Assembly: GCA_951802195.1 (NCBI GenBank)
Contig: OX637632.1
Coordinates: 372,001 to 436,000 of the forward strand
Reading direction: 5' to 3'
Length of the DNA: 64,000 nucleotides
From: Tausonia pullulans
Lineage: Eukaryota > Basidiomycota > Tremellomycetes > Cystofilobasidiales > Mrakiaceae
Each line of letters opens with the position of its first letter. The first letter of the stretch is position 1. Of the stretch, positions 10,419 to 21,575 are shown one piece after another. The notes under the pieces are model-generated. The model saw only the letters and a list, made by a program, of their open reading frames with translations, was not told the origin of the DNA and did not search any database. The position numbers were made by a program, and so were the translations under genes.

Positions 10419-12857
10419 ATGCTCAGGTCCACCCAGAAGACCCTCTCACGTCAGCCCTCTTCCTCCAACCTCAGTCTTCACTATTCTACCTACCTCTTTC
10501 CTGTGCTGACGGCGCCAGCGTCTTCGTTATGCAGCTTCTCTCCCTGCTGCTGCCTCCCGGGCGGTTGCTTCCCCCTCTGCGGGCCGCATCCTCCGACCTT
10601 CTGCTGAGGCTATCCGATCCCTCGCGACCGAGACGCCCCCTCCCGTCAGGCACTATGGCGGCCTCCGGGATCAGGACCGCATTTTCACCAACGTCTATAA
10701 CCGACACGACCACGGCCTCGCCGGTGCCAGGGTGAGTTCGCGACGATGGTCGCCTCGCCCGCTGCCTCCCGGCCCTCGCGCCGAGTCTGCCGAAGACCAG
10801 GGTTGAGGTGCGACGACCGTTTGCTCCTCAACCTTGGGCTCAGTTAGGCCTCACAGCTCGCTGGGTCAACCTGAGCAGCTGTGTGCTTCGTCTCTGAGCC
10901 TACCTGCACACGTTCCTGGGCGTCGGTCATCCGTGATGAAGCTCGATCGCTGACGATTCGGTCTTGATTGGTCCCTCCCTCGCTCTTCTTCCCTACCGCC
11001 TGCTTCTTTCACTCGTCCTCTTCGCCCCTCCTCTTTCCCCGCCCCCTTCGTCTAATTTAGTCTCGTGGCGACTGGCACAAAACCAAGGAGATTCTGCTCA
11101 AGGGCGACAAGTACCTCATTGACGAGGTCAAGGCCTCGGGCCTGCGTGGCCGCGGAGGCGCCGGTTTCCCTTCCGGCCTCAAGTGGAGCTTCATGAACAA
11201 ACCTGGATGGGAGAAGGATAAGCGGTAAGTGGCTCTTGACGCGTCCTCCAAAGAAGTGCCCCTGCTGATGGGCTGCCTGTGGGGTCGATTCCGACGCTGT
11301 TGCTGCTTGCTTCCAGGCCACGCTACCTCGTCGTCAACGCCGACGAGGGCGAGCCCGGCACCTGCAAGGACCGCGAGATCATGCGTGGAGACCCCCACAA
11401 GCTCGTCGAAGGCTGCCTTGTCGCCGGTCGTGCGATGAATGCTACTGCTGGTGAGTCTTGTTTTTCTTTCGCAACGACAGGCGCGTCTTACCTTGTGCGG
11501 TGCGCGCGTGTGCGTTGACCGGCTCCCGAGCCGGTCGCCATTGGAGGGGCCCACTGCTGTGAGGAGGAAGCGGTCACCGCCTTGGCCTGCCTGTCTGTCA
11601 GCTCTAGCGCTGCTCCTATGCTAACTTTTTGTCGCCAGCCTACATTTACATTCGCGGAGAGTTCTGTCAGGAGGCCTCACACGTCCAGCAGGCCATCGAC
11701 GAGGCCTACAAGGCCGGTCTCATCGGCAAGAATGCGTGCGACTCGGGCTACGACTTTGATGTTTATCTTCATCGCGGTGCGGGAGCCTATATCTGGTGAG
11801 CTCTCGGCGTTGCATGTTGTGGCACGCAGGATTGAAGGACTAACTTTCTCAACACTTTCGACCATCAGTGGAGAGGAGACCGCGCTCATTGAGTCCATCG
11901 AGGGCAAGCAGGGAAAGCCCCGGCTGAAGCCCCCCTTCCCGGCCGACGTTGGACTCTTCGGTTGCCCCTCGACCGTCGCTAACGTCGAGACGGTCGCCGT
12001 CGCACCCACCATCATCCGGCGTGGAGGCTCGTGGTTCGCCGGCTTCGGTCGCGAGCGCAACCAGGGCACCAAGCTCTTCTGCGTGTCAGGACATGTCAAC
12101 AAGCCCTGTGTCGTTGAGGAGGAAATGTCGATCCCGCTCCAGGAGCTCCTCGAGAAGCACTGCGGTGGCATCCGCGGCGGATGGGATAACCTCAAGGGTA
12201 TCATCCCGGGAGGCTGCTCCGTCCCCGTCATGCCCAAGGCCGACTGCGAGGTCGCCCTTATGGACTATGACTCGCTCAAGGACTTTGGCTCCGGCCTCGG
12301 CACGGGTGCCGTCATCGTCATGGACAAATCGACGGATATGATCCAGGCCATCTCCCGGTTCGCCAAGTTTTACAAGCATGAGTCGTGTGGACAGTGCACG
12401 CCCTGCCGTGAGGGCACGACCTGGATGTCCAACATGATGTCTCGGTGGGTCGCAATCGTCGTGTGCTATGTTACTAGCCCATGGTCCTAACGCCGACATC
12501 TCTTCAGCTTCGTTGAGGGTCGCGGCTCTGAGCGCGAGATCGACATGCTCCTGGAGCTTACCAAGCAGGTTGAGGGTCACACGTGAGTCTATACCTGTTT
12601 GCTTGCCCGTAGTATACTCGCTGACTCGCTCATGCCCGGCCCTCAGCATCTGTGCTCTCGGTGACGCCGCCGCCTGGCCCATTCAGGGTCTCTTCAAGCA
12701 CTTCCGGCCCGAAGTCGAGGAGCGCATCGCTTCCTATCGGGCCCAGCATGGCAACGTCCTCTTTGGCGGCCAGCTTGCGACTGGCCTCGACCCGACCCGG
12801 GCGATCCCGCCCAACCTTGGCCAGTACAAGGTCGAGGCTCCCCTTGAGGCTCGCTAA
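10419..12857 (+). CDS. nuo51: NADH:ubiquinone oxidoreductase 51 kDa subunit (NDUFV1/Nuo51)
   Basis: Eight exons: 10419-10449, 10535-10731, 11061-11224, 11317-11450, 11639-11795, 11869-12444, 12508-12582 and 12647-12857, giving 514 residues. The first about 45 residues are rich in R, S and A and lack acids, a mitochondrial targeting peptide. Then come the FMN site [15 protein letters not shown], the NADH-binding stretch [16 protein letters not shown], and the iron-sulfur motif [12 protein letters not shown] with its fourth cysteine in TICALGD. The protein holds FMN and cluster N3 and takes electrons from NADH in the matrix arm of complex I, so this fungus has kept complex I. Intron 2 is unusually long (329 nt). 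The start is chosen because exon 1 joins in phase at the acceptor ending 10534 and gives a good presequence; another short first exon is possible. Confidence 0.95.
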
Positions 12858-13697
12858 ATAGAGAAAGACGAAGCGGGCGAGTGAGGGAAGAGCCTCTTTT
12901 CTGACTTCTACTCCTCTCCTTGGTCCCCTCGGTTCCCTGCCTTGATTTTTGCTTTTTCCTCGCCACATGATAGTATTGCTCTTTCTCCAGACAGAGGGCC
13001 GCCGGCACGGAAGCCCCCGAGTTGTAGTAGTAGCCGGCCGAGACCGGCTATGTCAACAGGACTGATCTTCGCGCGCGCCCTGAAAGCACCCAGTTAGGGC
13101 TGGGTTCATGATTGCGACTGGACTCGCCTGCCCCCTGGCGAGTCAACTATAGTGACACCCTCTTGGAACGCGACAGAAAGTTATGTGTGTCACTTGTGCG
13201 AGCCGGTCGAAAGTCGTCTGGCGGCCGCTTTCTGACGATATCTAAGATCTCTTGCTGATCTCCAGCGATGGAACCTGTGAATCGATAGAATGCGCGTGCT
13301 TGGACAGTGGCGCACCCGCCCCTCCAACCCGTCGCGTTCTTCGACGTTGTTCAGAGAGCATCGTCCTCACAACGTCCAGTTCCTTCGCCAGCCGTCCTTG
13401 TTGTGTCTTCTCGGGAGGAGACCGACAGTCTACCTTGTGAACCATTGATCCGCTCGTCCTGCTTCAGACCGTCGAGCTTGTCGCCCTCCTCCCGCGCGCC
13501 TCGCCAACCGCCCACGCGTCTCTCGTCGCATTGAGCGCGTTCAGGGTCTTTCCAGTCGGCCCGGACATCAGCAGTCCCTCGAACTCAGTGGATAAATAGC
13601 TCGTTCTATCCTGCGAGTGAGTGAAAGGGAGTGCTTGTGAATGCTTGCAGGAAGACATGTACGCTCGTAGAGTCGCGACGCGTCTCTCGAGACGACG
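12858..13697. other. Intergenic: NDUFV1 3' region and Bre2 promoter
   Basis: No coding unit is supported. Short GC-rich inverted motifs lie near 13030-13050 (CCGGCCGAGACCGG). Two short upstream reading frames (ATG at 13641 and 13656) precede the main start of the SPRY gene. Confidence 0.5.
13591..13599 (+). promoter_or_regulatory. Possible TATA element of the Bre2-like gene
   Basis: GATAAATAG lies about 107 nt upstream of the ATG at 13698 in otherwise GC-rich sequence. Position and sequence fit a TATA box; there is no transcript evidence. Confidence 0.35.
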
Positions 13698-16264
13698 ATG
13701 CGTCCGGACCAGTCATTGACTCTACATTCCACCTGCCACACCATTGAATCAGTCGACGTTCCTCCTAAGAGCATGTCGAATCACTACAGTATCCCCGCTT
13801 CCGTGTCTGCCGACGGCTCGCCGCTCCTGTCCACCAATCGGACCTCATTGGCGCTGTCCTCTCGGCCGCCGCTGCACCCGCATCACTCGACGTCTTCCTC
13901 TTCGTCGTCTGATGCGGATGTCTCTGGATCACAAACAGCAATACCACCCTCGATCCCTCGTTCGTCCACCCAAAACGAGACGGATGAGCTGGAGGATGCG
14001 GAGGACGGAAGAACCGACCTCGAGGGCGAGCGGACGACAGCGAGGGAGCCTGTCTGGGTTCCAACGCCTCAGACCGATTCGGACGGGCTCTATCTGACGG
14101 CCGACCTGCCGGCGCAGAGAGGATGTACGTATCTTAGAGCCGGCAGCGGGCAATACGTGTCCGAACCCGCAATGCAAGATCTGGCTAATGCGCGTTTCTT
14201 CCATATCTTCGCGACGACTTGCTCGCCCTCTCCCGAACCTGCTGCTGTCGGCTATCTCCAGCGTACACGTACATGCCCTGCGCGCCCTCACCTCGGGTCT
14301 CGCCCTCCCCTCTTCATCCCTTCCTCCGTCCTATCCGTACCCACTCGCCCCACTCCGTCCACCTCTCCTTCATCGACCGCTCCGCCCACCTCCGCATCTC
14401 CCAAGACGGCCTCGTTTGCTCGACCGCCGGCGGTTTCCGCTCTGTCCGCGGTTCCTGCGCTGTCCGCGAGGGAGCCTGGTACTGCGAGTTCACAATCGAT
14501 CTTGGTGGCGGGGATCATTTGCCTCCAGGTAGTGTAGGAGGGGGGGGCGACGCTCTCGACGGTGCGCACGTCCGGCTTGGCTGGGGCAGGCGTGAGGCGG
14601 GCCTAAACGGCCCCGTCGGGCTCGATGGATACAGCTATGGGCTCAGGGACAAGACGGGCGAAAAAGTCACGCTTAGTCGGCCGTCCAATTACCTGGGAGG
14701 AGGGTTCGGCACGGGCGCCGTTATCGGGCTCTACATTTCCATCCCGGAGCTCCCTCCTCAACCGCCACTGCTTCCTCCACTGATGCCCCTAGCCGGGGGT
14801 TCCTCTAACGACGATGGCAAGAAGCTCTACCCGCCCTTTTCCTCCATCGTGCGCCATCGTATCCCGATTCGCTTTAAGGGTCAGCTCTACTTCGAATCGA
14901 TCAACCCACCAGTGACGAAGGAGATGGAGCGGTTGATGGATCCCCCGCCCCCAACCCCGGCTGCAGCGACGGGGATGTCATCTTCCTCGGCTCGGCCAAG
15001 CAAGCCAACCATCACCAACAAAACGTTGCCGACGCTTGACGCGATGCGACCCGCTCGAGACCTCCACTCAAACCCTCTTCGGCCCTTGCCTATCCTCTCT
15101 GGATCCAAGATCGCCTTCTTCATCAATGGCCGTTCCCCAGGGATTGCCTTCCATAATCTCCTCGACTTCCGCCCGCTTGTCGACGTGCCTTCATGGACAG
15201 GCACAGGCAAGAAGTCTCGACCTGTCACGTCTGGGTCCGCCCTCCGACATAAGGACGCCGTCGCGGACGACGGTTTTCTCGGTTACCACCCGATGATCTC
15301 CCTCTACGGCGGCGCTCGCGCGACGTTCAACCCGGGGACCTCGCCATTCGTTTACCCTCCACCAGCGGAGATCGATGAGTACCTTACGTCCACCGATCCG
15401 GAGAAGCACCTCTCTCCGCGATTCTTCCCACCCAAGGGCGACGTCGCCGCTGCCGCTACTGCAGCGGCGAAGCAGACATGGCGCCCGCTGGTGGAGAGGC
15501 AGCCGGAGGTTGAGAGGGAGCAGACGCTGCTGGACGAGCGGGACGAGCAGAGCTTTATGGAGAATTGGCAGCCGGCTCCTCCACCAAAGAAGCGGCCGGC
15601 TCCTCCTCCGCCTGCACCCCTTCCGTCACACCAGCAGCCAGCTTCGCCGAGGGCCGGGTCTGTCGATGCAGGCTCGGCGGGCGGCTCGCCCTCACCGTCC
15701 GAGTCGAGGCGGGCGAGCTTTTCGTCCTCTTCGTCGGCGCACCAGCAACATCAACCACAGAAAAAGAGTCGGCTCGGACAAGGGCCCTCATCGTTGGAGG
15801 AGGAGCAGGCCATTTCTCAGGCGAGACCGCATCAATACCAGCAGCAGCAGTCCCAGGCACCGCCGCCACCGCCCGATGCCTCCACGGCCGTCATGGCGCG
15901 AGCTGTCAGCGCGCTCGAGCGGGCGCTCGCCCTTCCACCGGCGTTGATGCCTTTAGAATCCATGGGAAAACCTCAGCAGGAGAATCAGACGGGTTGGGGG
16001 GGCTTCGGTGGTGGAGAATTCGGAGGGTCGGCGTTCTCGGCTAGTCAGAGTTATTCTCTCCAGCCTCAGGGGGGTTTTGACCCCTTGCTTGGGCTCCCAC
16101 TGGACGTCTCGGCGCTGAAAACGAGTGGGGCTGGTGCTCAGCCGTCTTTCAGATTGCCAGCGGCTGCTGCTCCCCGAGGAGAAGAGGTCAGTGGAGGAAT
16201 GGAAGGGAACGAGGATGCGACAGGGGAGCCGGACGAGGATGGGGCTATGGATACGGAAGGCTAG
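13698..16264 (+). CDS. BRE2: Ash2/Bre2-type SPRY subunit of the COMPASS H3K4 methyltransferase
   Basis: Two exons, 13698-14124 and 14262-16264, give 809 residues; an in-frame ATG at 13773 would give 784. The SPRY domain starts near residue 174 (HLRISQDGLVCSTAGGFRSV) and contains the Ash2-type signature YSYGLRDKTGEKVTLSRPSN and later FFINGRSPGIAF. It ends with GYHPMISLYGGARATFNPG, the counterpart of the Ash2L segment with ISLY and a following PP. It has no PHD or winged-helix N-terminus, as in yeast Bre2, but carries an S/T-rich N-terminus and a long P/Q/S-rich tail. Two insertions inside SPRY (near 14770-14870 and 14940-15060) are proline-rich loops. The protein should act in the nucleus in the Set1 complex. 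Two upstream ATGs before the start may damp translation. Confidence 0.85.
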
Positions 16265-16445
16265 ATGGATGATGAGGATGGGGCACAGCCGCCCTCGTTT
16301 ACACCGCTTTGAGAGAGAGGAGGCACGGAGAAATGATGCGATGGCTTCCGAAGATGGCTACGTTGGGTACCCCGCTGTTGCTCAGCTCACTGGATACAGC
16401 ATACAAATAACGCGCTCTCCTCCCAATCCCCTTCGCCCCCGCCTC

Positions 16446-18156
16446 TCACATGCGGGCGAAGGTAACCTGGGGAAAGGAAAGGAAAGAGTGAGCATGGGCA
16501 CTAAGCGATAACAAGTGAATGAGACGGGATTGCTCACCTTCATCGGCTCGCCTCCCGGCGTGAACTTGTGTCCATTGAGCCCGTCCTTGGCAAGCGTCGA
16601 GCTTGCCTCGTCTGCAAAGTCGACGAACGCGATATCCTTTTTGGCGGCGACCATGCGAACGAGAACGAGGTTGGGATGTCTAAAGAGGGGGCGAAGGAGA
16701 GTCAGCACTAGAACATGACCTTTCGATGCTCAAGCAAACTCACTTTGAGAAGAGCTCGATAAGGTCCTCCTTGGTCGTCCCCTCCGGCAGGTTCTGAACG
16801 AACAACGTCGGGTTCGGAGGCAAGTACTCGTCCGGCATGAGGACCTGCTGCCTCTTAGGTGCCGGTGCCCCCACTGCAGCGCCTCCGCCCGCACCGCCGC
16901 TACCAGACGGGTCGGCTTCGGCAGCCTTGAGCAGGGCCTGAGCCTTCTGTCGGTGAGGGTTGGATCGCCGGGCCTTGGCTTTGTGAATGAGGCGGGCGTC
17001 CTTGTGCACGGGGAGGTTGGCAGGTTCGAGCTTTGAGACGACGGCATCAGACCGGGTCTTGGCCCAAGAGATTTGCTAGTGGCGAGAGCAATGATGTCAG
17101 AAGCTGGGCGAGAGAGGATGTGGGAGAAAAGAAGGCCGTCGGGAAGCCAGTATGAAGACGATGAACGAGGCTCGGCTTGTCACGCGTCAAGGCGCGAAGG
17201 TTGCGACGCGTCTTCGAGCTAGGCCTCTAGAAAGATGGTACAGCAGGCGACAGTACAAAAAGCCTCGTGCTCTTGGTGATATAACAACGTCAGGCAAGCA
17301 GCAGTCCCAGCCAATGCGACGGAGCCATCGAGGCATAGCGACATGTCACTGTCCTTCCTCATCGCGACGACGCTCTTCTCTCCTATGCGACCCCGAGGAG
17401 CGAGACGCGACCGTCCCTCTCTCCAAGCCACCAAGCTTCGGCCAGAAGAAAGATACGAGGACGCACCATGGGCTTGCCGTAAAGAGGGAAACCCTTGACC
17501 TCCTTGAGGGCTTTGGCAGCCTTCTCCTTGTCGGCGAACGAGACGAACGCCTGCCCCCGCATCCGGTAGTTCTGATGAGCAACGACGTCGAGGACCTCGC
17601 CGTAAATCTTAAAAAGAGATCGAAGCGTCGTCTTCATGACTGTGAGACGGAACGACGTGTGGGAGGTCAGTACGGAAACCGACGGTCGGACTCTTCCTTC
17701 AGAGAAGACGCGCGACGCGAGCGCGAACAGAGATCACTCACCATCAAGCTTGACATCCTCGTTGAGGTTCTAAATGCGAGAAATACGCGTCAGTCTGAGG
17801 CTTCACGTTCGCCTCACCTTTGAAGAGAGATAGAGAGATAGAGAAAGAAAGAAAAGAGAAAGGCGCGGTCGCGGTCGGTCTCTTCCCCTCCTTCGTCTTT
17901 CGTGTTTGCGACGAACCTGGATGTAGAGCGTCTCGGTCCACTCCGCCTTCTCCTTCTCCTCCTTGGCAATCTTCTCCTCCTCAGTTCTCCGGATGAGCTC
18001 AGCGTCAGACTTGGCCTGCTCAGCCGCCGCGTCGTCCTCGGTGCTCGTCATCTGAACGTCGCCGCCGTCGACGCCAGCGGCGGGAGGAGCGGACGGCGCA
18101 ACGGCGATGGAGGCAGCCTCGGCCGTTGCTGGGGGAGGAACGCCGGCGAGGGACAT
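16446..18156 (-). CDS. U1A/U2B''-type spliceosomal snRNP protein, two RRMs
   Basis: Six exons read right to left: 18156-17917, 17769-17742, 17639-17467, 17075-16744, 16679-16538 and 16466-16446, giving 311 residues. RRM1 begins TLYIQNLNEDVKLD and contains RMRGQAFVSFADKEKAAKAL, the U1A/U2B'' form of RNP1. A charged linker (KARRSNPHRQKAQ) leads to RRM2 (TLFVQNLPEGTTKEDLIELF, then DIAFVDFADEASS). The last exon is only 21 nt and codes VTFARM plus stop, the usual RRM2 end, so it is easily missed. Exon 2 is 28 nt. The protein should bind a U1 or U2 snRNA stem-loop in the nucleus. The extra 80-residue acidic N-terminus is longer than in animals. It ends tail to tail with the Bre2-like gene, 181 bp apart. 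Confidence 0.9.
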
Positions 18157-18955
18157 GCCGATAGGAGGAAGGCGGGAGAGGGGAGAGGAAGGGGTGGTGC
18201 GACGACGGCGGGCGAGGCGGGATGATGGTTGGGATTGGGACAGAGACGAGACGAGGAGAACAGGGCGGGCGGCCGGCTTCCTCGCGAATGACCTCCAAAG
18301 TTGGCCTTGAGCAGCCGGTGTGCTCGTAACCACCGCCCGCCTCGCTCATCATGACCGAAAGAGTCCTCGCCAGAGTTAAGGTAAATGCTTTCCTCCGTGA
18401 GACCCATCATCGTCTCCCGCTATGCTTGGAACTCACCAAAGTTGTCTTCTTGCTCCAGGCGCAACTGGAGCAGCAGCCGGCGTCCTCTCCGTTAGGTTCG
18501 TCCGTCATCCTTACTCGTTTAATGCCTGTATGACGCCGGTCTATGCCCAAGAATGCCCGCACGTGTCTCGCGTGGTCAAGTCGTGACTTCGGCCCAGAAG
18601 GCGAGCGTTCTTCGCTGCGAAAGCACGAAGCTTCTTCTTGGCTGCTCAAGCAGGAGACAGGCTCGCCTTCAGACCGGACTTACCTTGGCCTCCAAGCCTT
18701 TCCTGTGCATTTTGGCGGGCCGATCTCTGGCATTCATCGGCTTTGTGATCGATATCGCTTGTGTGGTTCCATACAGAGGCTGGTAGGCCGATACCTTGTG
18801 ACGCGTCCTGTCAACAGGTCTGGACTGGAGCGGGTCCAGGCCCGTCTCAGCAGCTCACAAGCTGTAGGGTCTTGGTATATATGCTGTCCGAGCCCCCTTA
18901 CTCCTCTAGGATCCTTACCTCGCCCTTTGATTTGCTCTGCGTCCATACGGACGCG
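18157..18955. other. Divergent intergenic region with a possible alternative first-exon pair
   Basis: Lies between the U1A-type start (minus) and the Rpc37 start (plus). At 18351-18380 and 18459-18495 a possible two-exon leader (MTERVLARVK then AQLEQQPASSPL) ends in the same phase as the short Rpc37 exon 1 and could splice to the acceptor at 19083. Apart from this and a TATA-like element, I see no gene. Confidence 0.4.
18876..18882 (+). promoter_or_regulatory. TATA element of RPC37
   Basis: TATATAT stands 74 nt upstream of the ATG at 18956 in GC-rich surroundings, a good place for a TATA box serving the short first exon. Confidence 0.5.
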
Positions 18956-20437
18956 ATGGCAGGTGGGCAAGGTTCGCGTCGCGAGCTCTGTTTGATGTCG
19001 CGCCTGCCTCCACTTCCTGCCCTGTTCCTTATAAACGTCCGCTGCTCCTGAAGACTGATTCCTACTTCCTTCTCTCTCAAAAGACACTGCTACCCCTGAT
19101 GCATCTTCTTCCGTCTCTCGGGTGTCTGCCAAGTCTCCCTCCGTCACGCCCCCAAGCTCCCCCGGCGCCTCCGAGCGACGACGAGCAGTGGCGTCCTCGT
19201 CCGCTCCTCCAAAGACCACCTCCAACGACGTTGACATGCACAGCTCGGACGGCGAAAATGCCGATGCCGACATGATCGACTCGGACGACGACGAGGTCGA
19301 GCACGAGCTCCCAATTTATCTCTCCCAGGCGCTCGCCCCCGACCTCCACCTCCTCCAGTTCCCCGTGACGAGCCAGATTGAGGTCCCCGAGAGCGCGAGG
19401 GCGAAGGGGGGCAAGATCCGGGCGAGGTACAAGCCCAAGGCAAAGCGGCTCGAAATGGAGGTTGGTCATTAGTTCACTGACGAAGGAGAGACCAGTGAGC
19501 TGACCTATTTGCTCAGATCCCGCTCGATGTCCGCCCAGAGTACTACGACACGGAGAAGGGCCACGAGTACCACGAGGGTGCCCGACTCATCAACGAAAGG
19601 GAGCAGCCCTCGCCCGCTGGTTCGACGGCTGCGATTCGGCGCAAGGAGGAAGCGAAACGGGAGAAGGAGAAGCTCGCTCGGCGGCTGGCCGGCGAGGAGG
19701 AGGAGGCACCTCAGGGGATCCTTGAGTCTATCAAGCTGAGGTCGGAAGTTGTCCCGGATATGACAACCTACATGGCGGGCTCGATCAGGGATGGTGAGTT
19801 GCTCGCTCTCGCTTTTTCATGAGAGCGACGTCTGACGGACGCGGCTGCGGATATACCAGGCGCCCTATACCTCCACCCCGTCAACATGCAGCTTCAGCTT
19901 CGGCCCTCGCTCGACTACCTTGATGCGCTCGACGAGAAGGCGAAGGAGCAGAAGCGGCGCGACCGAGCGGACGACTCGGACGATGAAGATGATGCCGGAG
20001 CTGGAGGCACCGCAGGAGGTGCGGCCGCCCCGAAACCAGAAGAGAAGGGTAAGACAATCTCGGTGCGTACTTGGTCCTCTCTTTCTCTGCCACTGGACGT
20101 TCTCTGACACTTATCGATCACAGGTCGCGCTCAAGAAGATCGACGACGGAGGCAAGTACGGCGCTCTCGGCCAATCGAGCTCAAACACCCGCCAAATGTT
20201 TGTCGCTCAGATGCAGGCCGAGGCCGCCGAGGACTGGCGAACGTTGGAGTGGGAGACGGCCGAGGTGAGTTTTTCCCGTCGCTGGTTATTCTTAGTCCTT
20301 GGTCTGACAACTCTCCGTGCCGTGTCTAGACGAACGACCATGCCGCCGATGTCTTAGAGCGTATCTTCAACGTCCCAACCGACGAGCTCGAGTGTGTTAC
20401 CAAGCCGCTTGACATGTTTGATGACTCGATTCTTTAG
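18956..20437 (+). CDS. RPC37: RNA polymerase III subunit Rpc37/RPC5
   Basis: Chosen exons: 18956-18962, 19084-19460, 19517-19793, 19860-20062, 20124-20264 and 20330-20437, giving 370 residues starting MADTATPD. The core reads HELPIYLSQALAPDLHLLQF, then ARYKPKAKRLEMEIPLD and ALYLHPVNMQLQLRPSLDYL, the Sin-like/RPC5 family pattern. Two acidic or charged linkers flank it, and the tail carries DWRTLEWETAE and an ending rich in acidic residues. Rpc37 pairs with Rpc53 on polymerase III and helps termination and reinitiation at tRNA and 5S genes. The 7-nt first exon (MA plus one base) is inferred from a TATA box upstream and a natural-looking N-terminus. A longer leader starting at 18351 joins in the same phase, so alternative first exons are possible. 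It converges on the next gene, 219 bp from stop to stop. Confidence 0.85.
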
Positions 20438-20656
20438 AGTGTTGTCTTACTATGGATGATCTCCTGAGACTGGAACGACAGCACTGAGTAGAAGACCAGC
20501 TTCCATAAAAATAAAGGTTGACAAGCGCCAGCGCTAGACATTGAAGGGGAAAAAAAGGGATAGAAAGCAACAAGACAAGAAGGGCAGAAAAATGTGAAGA
20601 GACGGGCATCACCTGGATGCCCGACCAAATTACAACCCAGGCGGCTCTTGCCGGAT

Positions 20657-21575
20657 TTACGAGGACCATGACCACTCGATGGCAACCTCGCCCTCCTCCT
20701 CCGTAGCAATGGAGGTAAAAGCGCCCACGGAGAGGTCCAACGAGTTGTCACCATCACAGGTGGGGCAAAGATCGGCGACCGTGACCGTAACCTTGGCGCC
20801 GGATGACACACGAGTGATGTCGATGGTCTTGCCACAGTATGACGAAGCCTGCGAGTCGCTTGACTGCCACCAAGCATTAGGGCTGTCATTCGGAAAGCGT
20901 GTCAGACAATGTGGCGACAGAAGAGGAGATAAGGAAGAGTCGATGGGCGCACATCGCAGCAATGAGAGACGAGTCCGAGTTTACGTTGCCGCAAGCACCC
21001 GCGTTCCCGCCCTGAAGTTCGCAAGCATCGTCAGAAATGTTCGAAAACGTATGGAGGCATCAAAGACATACCTGCAGGAAGTAAGTCGCATAACCACCGC
21101 TGGATGAGACGGATCGCGGATCGTCGATCAGCTTCAAGCCGTTTGAATCGAAACACGTGCGGACTGGAAACACGTGCGGACTGGACTCACGTCTGGGTAC
21201 CCGAGGATGACGAGGACGAGGTTGAGGTCGAGGTAGCAGCAGCGGCAGTCGAGGTAGCGGCTGCGGAAGAGTCGGCCGCTGAGGTGACGGCGGCGAAACC
21301 AGCACCAAGTTCGGCGGACGCGGTGGCGTTGCTGGCACCTGACGAAGCAGCAGGGGCAGAGGCAGCAGACTCAGGGCTCCAACGGTGGTGGTCCCTGTGA
21401 CGGCCTGGATTCCAGGGAGAGAGGTCAAAGTCAGGCCGCTGGGAGCGATGTGAAGATGGAGAACGCGCAAAAGAATCGGCGCGCTCTGTTGCCAAATTCG
21501 GTACTCACGCTCGATGGGAGTAGCCGTGGCGGCAATAGCAACAGTGGCAAGGCAAAGAAGGGTCTTGGTGAACAT
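20657..21575 (-). CDS. Secreted RlpA-like/barwin-type double-psi beta-barrel protein A
   Basis: Five exons right to left: 21575-21509, 21404-21191, 21099-21072, 21011-20953 and 20882-20657, giving 197 residues. The first 19 residues are a clean signal peptide (FTKTLLCLATVAIAATA). A segment very rich in A, S and T follows, fit for O-glycosylation. The barrel domain starts GGYATYFLQ, continues GNAGACGNVNSDSSLIAA, and includes YCGKTIDITRV and VTVTVADLCPTCDGDNSLDL, the family signature. Proteins of this kind are small extracellular fungal factors related to barwin and expansin domain 1; enzymatic activity is usually absent. Its paralogue lies 1 kb upstream on the same strand. Low-complexity coding made exon 2 hard to place; I chose the acceptor at 21405 because it alone keeps phase. 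Confidence 0.82.
21151..21184. repeat. Perfect 17-bp tandem duplication next to a splice donor
   Basis: AAACACGTGCGGACTGG occurs twice without a gap and abuts the donor of intron 2 of the secreted-protein gene A (donor at 21190 on the minus strand). Confidence 0.9.

Noticed and set aside
18940-19000. tRNA-like B-box (GGTTCGCGTCG) in the Rpc37 upstream intron
   Set aside because: Only a partial match to the B-box consensus; no A-box at the right distance and no cloverleaf can be drawn.
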